A stretch of 64,000 nucleotides of DNA from Levilactobacillus cerevisiae (GTDB lineage Bacteria > Bacillota > Bacilli > Lactobacillales > Lactobacillaceae). The DNA is taken from contig NZ_RHNN01000004.1 in the NCBI RefSeq assembly GCF_003946245.1, positions 83,404 to 147,403 of the forward strand, in the 5' to 3' direction. Below are positions 42,150 to 51,782 of this stretch, in pieces (within the stretch, counting starts at the first letter, position 1; the number at the start of each line of letters is the position of its first letter). The notes beneath the pieces were generated by a model that searched no databases, had not been told where the DNA came from, and was given only the letters and a program-made list of their open reading frames with translations. The position numbers and the translations under genes were made by a program.

Positions 42150-43427
42150 CTACTCCGTCACCACATATTTCTTGAAGCGGTCGAAGTCAACGTCTTGCAA
42201 CTCAACTTTCAGTGCGGTGCCTTCTGCTTCGTAGTTGGTGGTTAAGACGTTAGCGTGGTCGTTCATGTAGGCTACTACGTCACCATCCGCAAATGGCACC
42301 AGGAAGTCGGCCGTCACGTAGTTGTGGAAGACCTTTTCCTTGATGGCTTCTACTAACGCGTCGATGGAGGCCGGATCTTTGGCGGACAGAATCAGTTGGT
42401 CGCCAACTCTGTTCGGGTAGTGGGCCTCTGTCAGGTCAGCCTTGTTGAAGACCGTGACCATTGGGACGTCCGTGACGCCGATGTCTTCCAGCGTTTTTTC
42501 AGTTGTAGCCATCATGGATTCCTTGTTCGGGTCAGCATAGTCAACGACCTGAATTAAGAGGTCGGCGTTGGCTGCTTCGGCTAACGTGGAACGGAAGGCC
42601 TTGACCAGTTGGGTGGGCAGTTGACTCACAAAGCCAACCGTATCGCTCAGGAGCATTTTCTTTTGGTCGGGGAAAGTCAGTTGCCGGACGCTGGTGTCCA
42701 ACGTGGCGAATAGCATGTTCTTCACGAAGACTTGTTTTTCTTCGCTCTTACCAAATTCGCGGACCAAGGCGTTCATTAACGTGGATTTTCCAGCGTTGGT
42801 GTACCCAACGAGGGCAACGGATGGCAACTGGTTGCGTTCCCGTTGTTGGCGTTGCGTGGCCGCTGCCTGGTTGATTTCCTTGAGTTCATGGTTGACGTGA
42901 TTGATGGACCGTTGAATGGTCCGGCGACTCATTTCAGTTTGAGATTCACCGGCACCACGGTTGGTAAAGCCACCGCCGCCACCGCTACCCGTTTGTTGGT
43001 CCAGCCGTTGTGAGGCGCTGGTGTGCAAACGGGGGAGCTGATATTGGAGCATGGCGAGTTGCACCTGAAGTTTAGCTTCACGAGACTGAGCCCGGTTGGC
43101 GAAAATTTCCAGGATTAAACCGGTGCGGTCCATGATGCGGGCCTTGGTGCCGGCTTCCAGGTTCCGGATTTGGCTAGGGGATAGCTCATCGTTCACGACA
43201 ATGGTATCTACACCGTCATCCGCAACAATGGTGGCGAGTTCCGCCACTTTTCCCGTGCCAAAGTAAGTGCCGGGATTAGGCTTCGGTAAAGCCTGTTGGA
43301 TCTCTTCAACAACGGTCATGTTGTTGGCTTCCACTAAATTCTTCAGTTCAGTCATCGAGTAGCTAAACGTGGCTTGACCAGCGTTCAGACCAATTGTGAT
43401 AACTGGTGTTTGTGGGGTTTCTTCCAA
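42150..43427 (-). CDS. hflX: GTPase HflX
   Basis: 425 residues. HflX N-terminal domain (1-195) with GTYFGTGKVAEL and VNDELSPSQIRNLE, then a Gly-rich loop (TGSGGGGG) and the G domain: G1 GYTNAGKST (about 209-217), G3 DTVGFVSQLP, G4 NKAD. It splits or rescues 70S ribosomes in stress and recovery from heat or antibiotics. The family's usual length is about 410-430. It starts ATG at 43427 with AAGGAGG-like GGAGGG just upstream. Single gene. Confidence 0.94.
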   Translation of the reverse strand: MEETPQTPVITIGLNAGQATFSYSMTELKNLVEANNMTVVEEIQQALPKPNPGTYFGTGKVAELATIVADDGVDTIVVNDELSPSQIRNLEAGTKARIMDRTGLILEIFANRAQSREAKLQVQLAMLQYQLPRLHTSASQRLDQQTGSGGGGGFTNRGAGESQTEMSRRTIQRSINHVNHELKEINQAAATQRQQRERNQLPSVALVGYTNAGKSTLMNALVREFGKSEEKQVFVKNMLFATLDTSVRQLTFPDQKKMLLSDTVGFVSQLPTQLVKAFRSTLAEAANADLLIQVVDYADPNKESMMATTEKTLEDIGVTDVPMVTVFNKADLTEAHYPNRVGDQLILSAKDPASIDALVEAIKEKVFHNYVTADFLVPFADGDVVAYMNDHANVLTTNYEAEGTALKVELQDVDFDRFKKYVVTE

Positions 43428-43555
43428 AAAATCACCCTCCTTAAAAGTCTATACGTTGAGTATACCATGCCAGCTGGCAATCGCCGAAAGATTAGGTCAC
43501 GTTAGGCTTTTGATTGTGTGAACTGCTTCACGGCATTGATTTGAAATGGGTGACA

Positions 43556-43582
43556 TTGTCTAAACCTACCGGCTTACCGTTC
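43556..43582 (+). repeat. D-element end fragment fused to an F element
   Basis: TTGTCTAAACCTACCGGCTT continuing ACCGTTCGCC is the terminal arm of a D element. The F element begins directly after it, so the D copy was cut by F insertion or deletion. Confidence 0.55.
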
Positions 43583-43583
43583 G

Positions 43584-43780
43584 CCTCCGCCTGCGGCTGC
43601 TGGAGATTCCGGCGTCTGTGGGGACCGCCTGCGGCCTGAGGAGCGGTCCTCCGGCTCGGTTTGAAGCCTGATAAGGAACATCAGTCTCCAAACGCGTCCC
43701 ACGCTGTAGGCTGAAAAAAGCATTCAGCCAACACCGTTGTCACGGCTACCTCCATCTCCAGCTTCCTCCGGCTACGATTG
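43584..43780 (+). repeat. F-type cloverleaf element
   Basis: CCGCCTGCGGCTGCTGGAGATTCC, GTCTGTGGGGACCGC, GCGGTCC, TTTGAAGCC, GTCTCCAAACGCGTCCC, GGCTGAA..TTCAGCC hairpin, CACCGTTGTCACGGC and CCAGCTTCCTCCGGC. The GACACAGC word is changed to GTCACGGC. Confidence 0.75.
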
Positions 43781-44002
43781 TGGTTCGACACTTAAATTGG
43801 TGTTAGTCACCGGTGGTAGTAGTCAACGTCAATTTCGGATCATTGACCAGGTTTTGAATCTCACGGAAATGGTGTAGCTCTAATTGTGACAAGGGTGTTG
43901 GCGCCTCTAACGAAAATTTTATAAACAATAAGTATCACTTAGCCGGTAGTACGACGGGGCGGCGGCTTTTGGACTGTTAACAAAAAGTGTAGAAAGTTTC
44001 AA

Positions 44003-44033
44003 TAAATGAGAATTTAGTATTGATTCTCATTTA
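44003..44033. promoter_or_regulatory. Perfect 11-base inverted repeat upstream of oppA copy 1
   Basis: TAAATGAGAAT-N9-ATTCTCATTTA, about 70 bases before the start codon. It could be an operator for a dimeric regulator or, with the trailing TTTAGTTTT, a weak terminator. Confidence 0.45.
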
Positions 44034-44103
44034 GTTTTAATCTATAGTGGTCTGTATCAACAAGTTGTTTGGACATACCAACTTATAGAGGGGTCGGAAT
44101 TTG

Positions 44104-45729
44104 ATGAGGGTAAAATCAGTTTTAAAGTTAGGGACGGTGGCCGCGTTGACTACTGTGGCGTTAGCTGCTTGTGGCTCGTCCAGTAGCAGTAGTCAGGCCA
44201 AAGATCAAACGTTGACTTGGATGGAAAGTTCTTCGTTGCCTACCATGGATAATTCGCTGGCGACCGATGTCGTTTCCGGTGAAACGCTGAACAACACGGG
44301 TGAGGGCCTGTTGAAGTTTGGCAAGAATAGTAGCACGCATCCCGGGGTTGCCAAGAGTTACAGCAAATCCAAGGATGGCAAGACGTATACGTTTAACCTG
44401 CGGAAATCCAATTGGAGTAACGGGGACAAAGTAACGGCCAAAGACTTCGTTTACGGCTGGCAACGCACCGTTAACCCGAAGACGGGGTCACAATACGCCT
44501 ACCTGTACGCTGACGTCAAGAATGCCAACGCGATTATGAATGGCAAGAAGGCCGTTTCAACCTTGGGCATCAAGGCCGTTGGCAACTACAAGGTGCAGGT
44601 CACGCTGGTTCACCCCGTGAGCTACTTCCCAACCTTGGTAGCTCAGACTGCGTTCTTCCCGCAAAACCAAAGCGTCGTGCAGAAGTACGGCAAGAAGTAC
44701 GCCACCAACGCTCAGGACAACGTGTATAACGGGGCCTTCAAGCTGACTTACTGGACCGGGACGTCAGACAACTGGACGTTGACCAAGAACACCAAGTACT
44801 GGAATGCCAAGTCCGTGAAATTGAAGCACATTAAATTTAGTGCGGTCAAGGATCCTCAGACGGCTTTGAGCCAATACCAGAGTGGCAAGCTCGATGCCAT
44901 TTACCTGAGTGGGCAACAACCGAAGAACTACAAGAACAGTAAGGAATACCACGCCCGGAACAGCTCTCGAGTTGCTTACCTGGAATTGAACGAAAAGAAA
45001 GACTCCATGATGCGGAACAAGAAGGCCCGTCAAGCCTTGTCCTTAATCATCAACCGGCAACAATTTGTGAACAAGGTGCTCGACAACGGGTCCAAGGTCG
45101 CCAACGGTATCGTCACCACCGGCTTAGCTGTCCGCAATGGCAAAGACTTCGCTTCTGAAGCCTCGATTCCGGCCGCAACGGAACACAACGTGGCCAAAGC
45201 CAAGAAGCTGTGGAAAGAAGCCCTGAAGGAAACGGGCCGCAAGAGCTACTCCCTGACGTTAATGGCTGATGATACGGCTGAAGGCAAGAGCACCACAGAA
45301 TACGTGCAAAGCCAATGGTCGAAGCTGCCTAACTTTAAGGTAACGAACTCTAATTTGCCATACAAGACGCGGTTGACGCGTTCTGCATCCGGCCAATTCG
45401 ATGCCGTCGTGACGTTATGGGGCGCTGATTTCCCAGACCCAATCACCGACCTGTCCCTCTTCACGTCGGACAACTCGTACAACAATGGGAAATGGTCCAA
45501 CAAGACTTATGACAAATTGATCAAGGAAGCAACGACCACCAATGCGAACAAGCCAGCCGCTCGTTGGCAGAACATGGTTGATGCCCAAAAGGTTCTGTTA
45601 AAGGATCAAGGCATCATCCCGGTTTACCAGAGTGGCAAGCCACAATTGATGAAGTCCAAGGTCAAGGGAATCGTCTACTTCCCAGTTAGCTCCAACTGGG
45701 ACTTCAGCAAAGCATATATCTCCAAGTAA
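44104..45729 (+). CDS. oppA: Oligopeptide ABC transporter substrate-binding lipoprotein OppA, copy 1
   Basis: 541 residues, SBP_bac_5 family. Signal peptide with lipobox LAAC, then the peptide-binding fold (TLTWMESSSLPTMDNSLATD.., LRKSNWSNGDKVTAKDFVYGWQRTVNP). It binds extracellular oligopeptides and hands them to OppBCDF downstream. Start ATG at 44104 with AGAGGGG 10 bases upstream; a TTG at 44101 is also possible. A close paralog follows 1.1 kb later, with two repeat elements between them. Confidence 0.93.
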   Translation: MRVKSVLKLGTVAALTTVALAACGSSSSSSQAKDQTLTWMESSSLPTMDNSLATDVVSGETLNNTGEGLLKFGKNSSTHPGVAKSYSKSKDGKTYTFNLRKSNWSNGDKVTAKDFVYGWQRTVNPKTGSQYAYLYADVKNANAIMNGKKAVSTLGIKAVGNYKVQVTLVHPVSYFPTLVAQTAFFPQNQSVVQKYGKKYATNAQDNVYNGAFKLTYWTGTSDNWTLTKNTKYWNAKSVKLKHIKFSAVKDPQTALSQYQSGKLDAIYLSGQQPKNYKNSKEYHARNSSRVAYLELNEKKDSMMRNKKARQALSLIINRQQFVNKVLDNGSKVANGIVTTGLAVRNGKDFASEASIPAATEHNVAKAKKLWKEALKETGRKSYSLTLMADDTAEGKSTTEYVQSQWSKLPNFKVTNSNLPYKTRLTRSASGQFDAVVTLWGADFPDPITDLSLFTSDNSYNNGKWSNKTYDKLIKEATTTNANKPAARWQNMVDAQKVLLKDQGIIPVYQSGKPQLMKSKVKGIVYFPVSSNWDFSKAYISK

Positions 45730-45745
45730 AAGGTTGGTGGGGGAT

Positions 45746-45942
45746 TGCCACCTGCGGCTGCCAGAGATTCCGGCTGCTGTGGGGACCGCCTGCGGCCTGG
45801 GGGAACGGTCCTCCGGCTCGGTTTGAAGCCTGCCAAAGGTCGTCAGTCTCCAAACGCGTCCCACGGCGTAACCTGAGAAAATCGCTCAGCTAACGCCGTC
45901 GACACAGCTGCCTGCATCCCTGTCCTCCTTCGGCTACGATTG
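45746..45942 (+). repeat. F-type cloverleaf element after oppA copy 1
   Basis: GCCACCTGCGGCTGCCAGAG, GCTGCTGTGGGGACCGC, GCGGTCC..GAACGGTCC, TTTGAAGCC, GTCTCCAAACG, CCACGGCGTAACC, CTGAG/CTCAG hairpin, CGCCGTCGACACAGCTGCC and TGTCCTCCTTCGGC. It begins 17 bases after the stop codon. Confidence 0.8.
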
Positions 45943-46009
45943 CTCTTCAACATGATATTGCCGTGACAATCGCTGGACTGTCAACGTTTGTCTACCGTAA
46001 TTGGCACCG

Positions 46010-46208
46010 TCTATGTAGGCGTGAGTGAGCCAAATTTAGGCTCAGCCGTGGGATTTTCTAAGTGGTCTTCTTGGAAAATGGCGACTTTGAAACGCGGTTC
46101 TGGCGGTTCAAAGCGAGCCGGTAGACCGCTTCACAGGCTACCGGCGTCCTACCCACAGCGTTCCGGCCTAAATTTGGCGAACGGTAAGCCGGCAGGTTTA
46201 GACAGTGT
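46010..46208 (-). repeat. D-type cloverleaf element
   Basis: GTCTA..TAGAC outer arms, GCCAAATTTAGG / CCTAAATTTGGC, GCCGTGGGATTTTC, CTTTGAAACGCGG..CAAAGCG, GCCGGTAGACCGC..GCTACCGGC hairpin and CCCACAGCG. It matches 35558-35753 almost throughout. Confidence 0.8.
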
Positions 46209-46260
46209 TCTATCCCTGCGTACATCTAAAGGTTGCAACCTTTAGATCGCAGAAAATAAG

Positions 46261-46307
46261 AACAGGACTGATTTGCTCCTAGAGAGGGCAAGTCAGTCCT
46301 GTTTTCG
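46261..46307 (+). terminator. Terminator between the two oppA genes
   Basis: AACAGGACTGA..TTGC / GGCAAGTCAGTCCTGTT followed by TTCG. Just upstream is a perfect CTAAAGGTTGCAACCTTTAG palindrome (46226-46245). From 46308 to 46860 the sequence is AT-rich with no gene; it must hold the promoter of the second oppA. Confidence 0.75.
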
Positions 46308-46878
46308 TATGGATAGGTATTTGACCAGTCATGGTGTTAGACGGTCGTGAGCGGACTGCTAGGCCCATTCACGACCGGATGACGTCTTCAGTCGGTTATC
46401 CTTTTGTTCGTTGACCGCTCTTACGGAAAACTTAGAAAGCTATACACGATCCTAGCAAAAATGAATATTACTAATTTTGAGGATGCTGAGGGCTGATGAG
46501 TCGCGACTACGGGAATAAAATCCAGTCCCCAATGACCACGGATTCCCGTCAATCGGCGTTCGCCGAACTCTCATAAAAGGATTTACTAACTTCTTGTAAC
46601 CGTAACCAACGCCGAGATTTCAATGATTAGCGGGGCAAACTTTATGCCATTTTTCTGCATATGGTATACACAAAACGGAAATTTATCCCAAATCAAATGT
46701 GACATGAGATTTTAATTTTTCATTTGAAACACTGCTGTATCAACGTTCTTATAAAACTTTTTAAATTAAATGTGCTTTTACCATTGATTTTAATTGTTTT
46801 CTAATATACAATTGCAATATCAAATTTGAGGTTGTCAATTTATTTCTCAAACAACACTAAGAGGGGTTGGATTTAAAA

Positions 46879-48501
46879 ATGAAAATCAATTCGGCAGTCA
46901 AACTAGGAACGGTGGCGACGTTCGCAGCTGTATTACTTGCAGCGTGTGGGTCATCGTCAACTTCTAGCAGTTCCAGTAAGCAAACGCTAAACTGGATGGA
47001 AAGTTCCGCTTTACCATCTATGGATTCATCCACCGCAACCGACGTGGTTTCAGGGGAAACCATGAACAACACCGGTGAAGGTCTTCTCCGGATCGGTAAG
47101 AACAGTTCCATTCACCCTGGGGTCGCTAAGAGCTACACCAAGTCAAAGGACGGGAAGACTTACACCTTCAACTTACGTAAGTCTAACTGGAGTAACGGCG
47201 ACAAGGTAACCGCTAAAGACTTCGTTTACGCCTGGCAACGGACCGTCAACCCCAAGACGGCTTCACAATACGCTTACATGTACGCGCAGGTTAAGAACGC
47301 CAACGCCATCATGAACAAGAAGAAGCCAGTTTCTAGCTTAGGAATCAAGGCCGTGGGTAATTACAAAGTGGTTGTCACGTTAACGCAAGCCACTAGTTAC
47401 TTCCCTTCATTGGTTGCAAGTCCAATGTTCTTCCCACAAAACAAGTCAGTTGTTCAAAAGTACGGTAAGAAGTACGCAACGAACGCAGCTGATAACGTCT
47501 ACAACGGTCCGTTCAAGTTGACGTACTGGACTGGGACGTCTGATAACTGGACAATGAGCAAAAACACCAAGTACTGGAACGCCAAGAATGTTAAACTAAA
47601 GAAGATTAACTTCAAGACGATGAAGGATCCACAAACTGCTTTGAGTCAATACCAAAGTGGCAAGCTGGACGCAACATACTTGAGTGGTCAACAACCAAAG
47701 AACTACAAGAACAGTAAGCAATACGTTGAACGGAAGAGTGCTTCGACCTTCTACATTGAATTGAACGAAAAGAAAGATTCAATGATGAAGAACAAGAAGG
47801 CGCGTCAAGCCTTATCCTTAGCAATCAACCGGAAGCAATTTGTTAACAAGGTCTTAGCCGATGGTTCAACGACTGCCAAGGGCCTGGTTTCAACTGGGTT
47901 AGCTTCTAAGAACGGGACGGACTTCAACACCGCTGCTGGTGTCTCCTCCGCTACCTCACAAGACTTAACCAAGGCCAAGAAGCTTTGGAAGGAAGCCTTG
48001 AAGGAAACCGGTCGTTCTAGTTACTCATTCACGTTGATGGCCGATGACACCCCAGCTGGTAAGAACATCGCTGAATATGTTCAAAGCCAATGGGCGAAGT
48101 TAGGCAACATCAAGGTTACGAACAGTAACTTACCATTCAAGACACGGTTAAGCCGTTCACAAAATGGTCAATTTGATGCCGTCGTCTCCGCTTGGGGCGC
48201 TGACTTCCCAGATCCAATCTCATTCTTGTCCCTGTTTACTTCTGGTAACTCATACAACAACGGGAAATGGTCTTCAAAGGCTTACGACAAGGATGTTGCC
48301 GCAGCCACTGGTAAGGATGCCAACAACTCATCTGCTCGTTGGACCGACATGGTTAACGCGCAAAAGACCCTCTTAAACGACCAAGGGATCATCCCCGTTT
48401 ACCAACAAGGGAAAGCCCAACTGGTCAAGTCCGATGTTAAGGGATTGATTTACTTCCCAACCGGCGCTAACTGGGACTTCAGTCAAGCTTACATCAAGTA
48501 G
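46879..48501 (+). CDS. oppA: Oligopeptide-binding lipoprotein OppA, copy 2
   Basis: 540 residues, homologous to copy 1 along the whole length (NWMESSALPSMDSSTATD, LRKSNWSNGDKVTAKDFVYAWQRTVNP, YFPQNKSV). Lipobox LAAC. The codons are visibly more AT-ending (AAC, TTA, CCA, GGT) than in copy 1, as in strongly expressed genes here. AGAGGGG lies 12 bases before ATG. It lies directly ahead of OppB with only a weak hairpin between, so this copy is the main receptor of the operon by context. Confidence 0.93.
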   Translation: MKINSAVKLGTVATFAAVLLAACGSSSTSSSSSKQTLNWMESSALPSMDSSTATDVVSGETMNNTGEGLLRIGKNSSIHPGVAKSYTKSKDGKTYTFNLRKSNWSNGDKVTAKDFVYAWQRTVNPKTASQYAYMYAQVKNANAIMNKKKPVSSLGIKAVGNYKVVVTLTQATSYFPSLVASPMFFPQNKSVVQKYGKKYATNAADNVYNGPFKLTYWTGTSDNWTMSKNTKYWNAKNVKLKKINFKTMKDPQTALSQYQSGKLDATYLSGQQPKNYKNSKQYVERKSASTFYIELNEKKDSMMKNKKARQALSLAINRKQFVNKVLADGSTTAKGLVSTGLASKNGTDFNTAAGVSSATSQDLTKAKKLWKEALKETGRSSYSFTLMADDTPAGKNIAEYVQSQWAKLGNIKVTNSNLPFKTRLSRSQNGQFDAVVSAWGADFPDPISFLSLFTSGNSYNNGKWSSKAYDKDVAAATGKDANNSSARWTDMVNAQKTLLNDQGIIPVYQQGKAQLVKSDVKGLIYFPTGANWDFSQAYIK

Positions 48502-48559
48502 GCATACGTGTGACTCAGGTATCACGTGTTAGGTGAGAGCCTAACCAAATAAGCATTAT

Positions 48560-48600
48560 CGGGGAGTAAGGATTAACGCGAGTTGGTCCTTACTTTTCGA
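48560..48600 (+). terminator. Weak intra-operon hairpin after oppA copy 2
   Basis: AGTAAGGA / TCCTTACT with a 14-base loop, then TTTCG. A leaky terminator here would give more OppA than transporter subunits. Confidence 0.55.
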
Positions 48601-48701
48601 TATTATTGCAATCATTTATCATCTTGTTGTTTTCGTGGAGTTTTTGTTAAGTTTAACAACTTAACGGTAACGAATAAGTCTACTGATTGAGAGGTAAACA
48701 A

Positions 48702-49631
48702 ATGGCAAAGTACCTAGCAAAGCGGATCTTCTACCTGATCCTGACCTTATTCATCGTTATTACCGTGACGTTCTTCCTGATGAAGTTGTTACCCGGAACG
48801 CCACTGACCAACCAAGCTAAGTTGTCCAAGAGTCAGATTGCGCTGATCTACGAACAATATGGTTTGAACAAGCCAGTTTGGCAACAGTACCTGCTGTATC
48901 TGGCAGGCGCCGTGCGTGGTAACTTCGGAACGTCTTTCCAATTTAGTGATCAACCCGTTTCCTACTTGTTATCAAGTCGGATCGGACCATCCTTGCAGAT
49001 TGGGCTGCAAGCCATGATCTTTGGGGTTATTCTCGGAATTCTTGTGGGATCCTTTGGGGCAATGCGGCAAAATACGTGGGTTGATACCACCGCAACCGTT
49101 GTTTCCATCTTAGGGATTTCCATTCCATCCTTCGTCTTGGCCGTTTTACTCCAGTATTACCTGGGGTTGAAGCTCGGCTGGTTCCCAATCGCCGAATGGG
49201 GCGGCTTTATCTACACGGTATTGCCAACCCTTGCGCTAGGAGCGACGCCGTTAGCCGAATCGGCGCGGTTCGTCCGAACCGAAATGGTCGACGTGTTGAG
49301 TTCAGATTATATTGAGCTCGCTAAGGCGAAAGGCTTGAGTCGTACGGGGGTTATTTACCACCATGCACTCCGGAATAGTTTGATTCCGTTGATTACGATT
49401 GTTGGGCCGTTAGCCGTTAACATCATGACTGGATCCATGGTTGTTGAAAACATTTTCTCCATTCCTGGTATCGGGGAACAATTCGTCAAGTCCGTCTTGA
49501 CGAACGATTACCCAACCATCATGGGCTTGACCATCATCTATTCATTCATGCTCTGTGTCGTTCTGTTGTTCACTGATATCTTATACGGTATCGTTGATCC
49601 ACGGATTCGGCTTACAGGAAAGGCTAACTAG
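48702..49631 (+). CDS. oppB: Oligopeptide ABC transporter permease OppB
   Basis: 309 residues, six helices. N-terminal AKYLAKRIFYLILTLFIVITVTFFLMKLLPG is typical OppB. The EAA loop is SARFVRTEMVDVLSSDYIELAKAKGLSRTGVIYHHALRNSLIP. The start is ATG at 48702 after GAGAGGT; the upstream TTG overlaps the ribosome site. It pairs with OppC to form the channel. Confidence 0.93.
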   Translation: MAKYLAKRIFYLILTLFIVITVTFFLMKLLPGTPLTNQAKLSKSQIALIYEQYGLNKPVWQQYLLYLAGAVRGNFGTSFQFSDQPVSYLLSSRIGPSLQIGLQAMIFGVILGILVGSFGAMRQNTWVDTTATVVSILGISIPSFVLAVLLQYYLGLKLGWFPIAEWGGFIYTVLPTLALGATPLAESARFVRTEMVDVLSSDYIELAKAKGLSRTGVIYHHALRNSLIPLITIVGPLAVNIMTGSMVVENIFSIPGIGEQFVKSVLTNDYPTIMGLTIIYSFMLCVVLLFTDILYGIVDPRIRLTGKAN

Positions 49632-49642
49632 GAGGTAAATAA

Positions 49643-50668
49643 ATGGCAGATACAGTTAAACTCCCTGAAGATAGCTTTAAGCGAATCAATGCCGATGACC
49701 GGGCAGCGCTCGACAGTGAAAAAATTGCGGCGCCTTCCTTAACCTTCGCGCAAGATGCATGGCGGCGGTTGAAGAAGAACAAGGGTGCTTGGGTATCCTT
49801 GATTGTCTTAGCCATTGTGTTCATCATGGCCTTTGGGTCCCTTGTGGTTTCGCCACATGACCCGAACGCCGTGCACCCGTCTTACGCCAACTTACCGTCA
49901 AAAATTCCCGGCATCAACATTAACGGGTTCAACGGGACGTTGGTTCAAGCGGGCGAACGAATCGATGCTTACAAGCAGGCTGGGGCTTCCAGCAAGTTTT
50001 ACGTGATGGGGACCGACTACTTAGGCCGGGACCTGTTCTCACGAGTCCTTTACGGGACACGGATTTCCTTGATCATTGCGTTAGTGGCGACCCTCTTTGA
50101 TTTAACGATTGGGGTGACCTACGGGATGTTCTCGGGGTGGAAAGGTGGCCGCATAGATACCATTATGCAGCGAATCATTGAAATCATCTTGTCCATCCCT
50201 AACCTAGTTGTGATCGTCCTGTTGATTTTGATTCTGAAACCCGGGATGACCTCGATCATCATTGCCATCGCGTTGACGTCGTGGACCAACATGGCCCGAC
50301 TCGTCCGAGCGCAAACGATGGAGATAAAGGAACAAGAATACATTCTGGCGGCGAGAACGCTGGGTGAGCGACCGATGAAGATTGCCTTTAAGCATCTTCT
50401 GCCGAACCTCTCCAGTGTGATCATCATTAACACGATGTTTACCATCCCTAACGCCATCTTCTTCGAAGCCACCTTGTCCTACATTGGGATTGGGATTTCC
50501 TCACCACAGGCTTCACTAGGGACGTTGTTGAACGATGGGCAGAAGAACTTCCAGTTCTTACCATATCAAATGTGGTGGCCAGCACTGGTCCTTTCCATCA
50601 TCATGTTAGCCTTTAACCTCTTGGGTGATGGCTTACGGGATGCCTTTGATCCGCGGACGAAAGAGTAG
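49643..50668 (+). CDS. oppC: Oligopeptide ABC transporter permease OppC
   Basis: 341 residues, with a hydrophilic N-terminus (1-45), first helix at about 50-72, then an extracellular segment (PSKIPGININGFNG) and five helices. The motif GTDYLGRDLFSRVLYGTRISL and the EAA loop ARLVRAQTMEIKEQEYILAARTLGERPMKIAFKHLLPN are family hallmarks. AGGAGGTAAATAA precedes ATG, 11 bases after the OppB stop. Confidence 0.93.
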   Translation: MADTVKLPEDSFKRINADDRAALDSEKIAAPSLTFAQDAWRRLKKNKGAWVSLIVLAIVFIMAFGSLVVSPHDPNAVHPSYANLPSKIPGININGFNGTLVQAGERIDAYKQAGASSKFYVMGTDYLGRDLFSRVLYGTRISLIIALVATLFDLTIGVTYGMFSGWKGGRIDTIMQRIIEIILSIPNLVVIVLLILILKPGMTSIIIAIALTSWTNMARLVRAQTMEIKEQEYILAARTLGERPMKIAFKHLLPNLSSVIIINTMFTIPNAIFFEATLSYIGIGISSPQASLGTLLNDGQKNFQFLPYQMWWPALVLSIIMLAFNLLGDGLRDAFDPRTKE

Positions 50669-50681
50669 GTGAACTAACGTC

Positions 50682-51782
50682 ATGGAGAACGAAAAAAACA
50701 TTTTGGAAGTACGCAACCTGCAGGTGAATTTCAAAACTTACGCCGGTGACGTTAAGGCCATCCGGAACGTCAGCTTTGATCTGCGGAAGGGTGAAACCTT
50801 GGCGATTGTGGGGGAATCTGGTTCCGGTAAATCCGTGACCACCCGGACAATCATGGGGTTAAACGCTCGGAACGCCGACATCACCAGTGGCTCGATCCTG
50901 TACAAGGACCAAGACCTGTTGAAGAAGAGCGACAAGGATATGGAAAGTATTCGGGGCCAAGATATTGCCGAAATTTTCCAAGATCCAATGACCTCACTGG
51001 ACCCAACAATGAAAATCGGTAAGCAAATAGCCGAACCATTGATGGTCCACAAGGGCATGAAGAAAGAAAAAGCCTTGGCACAAGCCTTGGAAATGATGAA
51101 ATTAGTTGGGATTACCGACGCAGAAAACCGGATCAATGACTATCCGCACCAATTCTCAGGTGGGATGCGGCAACGGATCGTGATTGCCATTGCCTTGATC
51201 AACTATCCAGAAATTCTGATTGCCGATGAACCAACGACTGCTTTGGATGTGACGATTCAGGCCCAAATTTTGAACCTGATGAAGGAACTCCAAGACAAGA
51301 TTTCCACCTCAATCATCTTTATCACGCATGACTTGGGTGTCGTGGCCGGCATGGCCGACCGGGTCGCCGTTATGTATGCGGGGAAGATTGTGGAATACGG
51401 GACCGTTGATGAAATCTTCTACAACCCGAAGCATCCGTACACGTGGGGCCTGTTGAGCTCTATGCCGACGCTTGATTCGAGTGGGGATGAGTTGCCATCA
51501 ATTCCTGGGACGCCACCAGACTTACTGGATCCGCCCAAGGGAGACGCCTTTGCTGCTCGGAACGCGTACGCTTTGAAGGTCGATACGGAACAGGAACCAC
51601 CATTCTTCAAGGTTTCTGATACGCACTACGCCGCAACCTGGTTGCTCCATCCAGAAGCACCAAAAGTTACGCCGCCCGCTCAAATTGTGGCCCGGCAAAA
51701 GAAATACGCCGAGATGCAAAAGGACTTGGTCGCCCAACAACGGCCAGCCGTGCCAGTTGAAGAAGAGGAGGAACAGCAATAA
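50682..51782 (+). CDS. oppD: Oligopeptide ABC transporter ATPase OppD
   Basis: 366 residues. Walker A GESGSGKSV, signature FSGGMRQRIV, Walker B ILIADEPTTALDV, then the C-terminal Opp/Dpp domain (HPYTWGLLSSMPTL, PPDLLDPPKGDAFA). The usual C-terminal FeS cysteines of some homologs are not present. The last residues are acidic. Its stop overlaps the OppF start by one base. Confidence 0.93.
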   Translation: MENEKNILEVRNLQVNFKTYAGDVKAIRNVSFDLRKGETLAIVGESGSGKSVTTRTIMGLNARNADITSGSILYKDQDLLKKSDKDMESIRGQDIAEIFQDPMTSLDPTMKIGKQIAEPLMVHKGMKKEKALAQALEMMKLVGITDAENRINDYPHQFSGGMRQRIVIAIALINYPEILIADEPTTALDVTIQAQILNLMKELQDKISTSIIFITHDLGVVAGMADRVAVMYAGKIVEYGTVDEIFYNPKHPYTWGLLSSMPTLDSSGDELPSIPGTPPDLLDPPKGDAFAARNAYALKVDTEQEPPFFKVSDTHYAATWLLHPEAPKVTPPAQIVARQKKYAEMQKDLVAQQRPAVPVEEEEEQQ

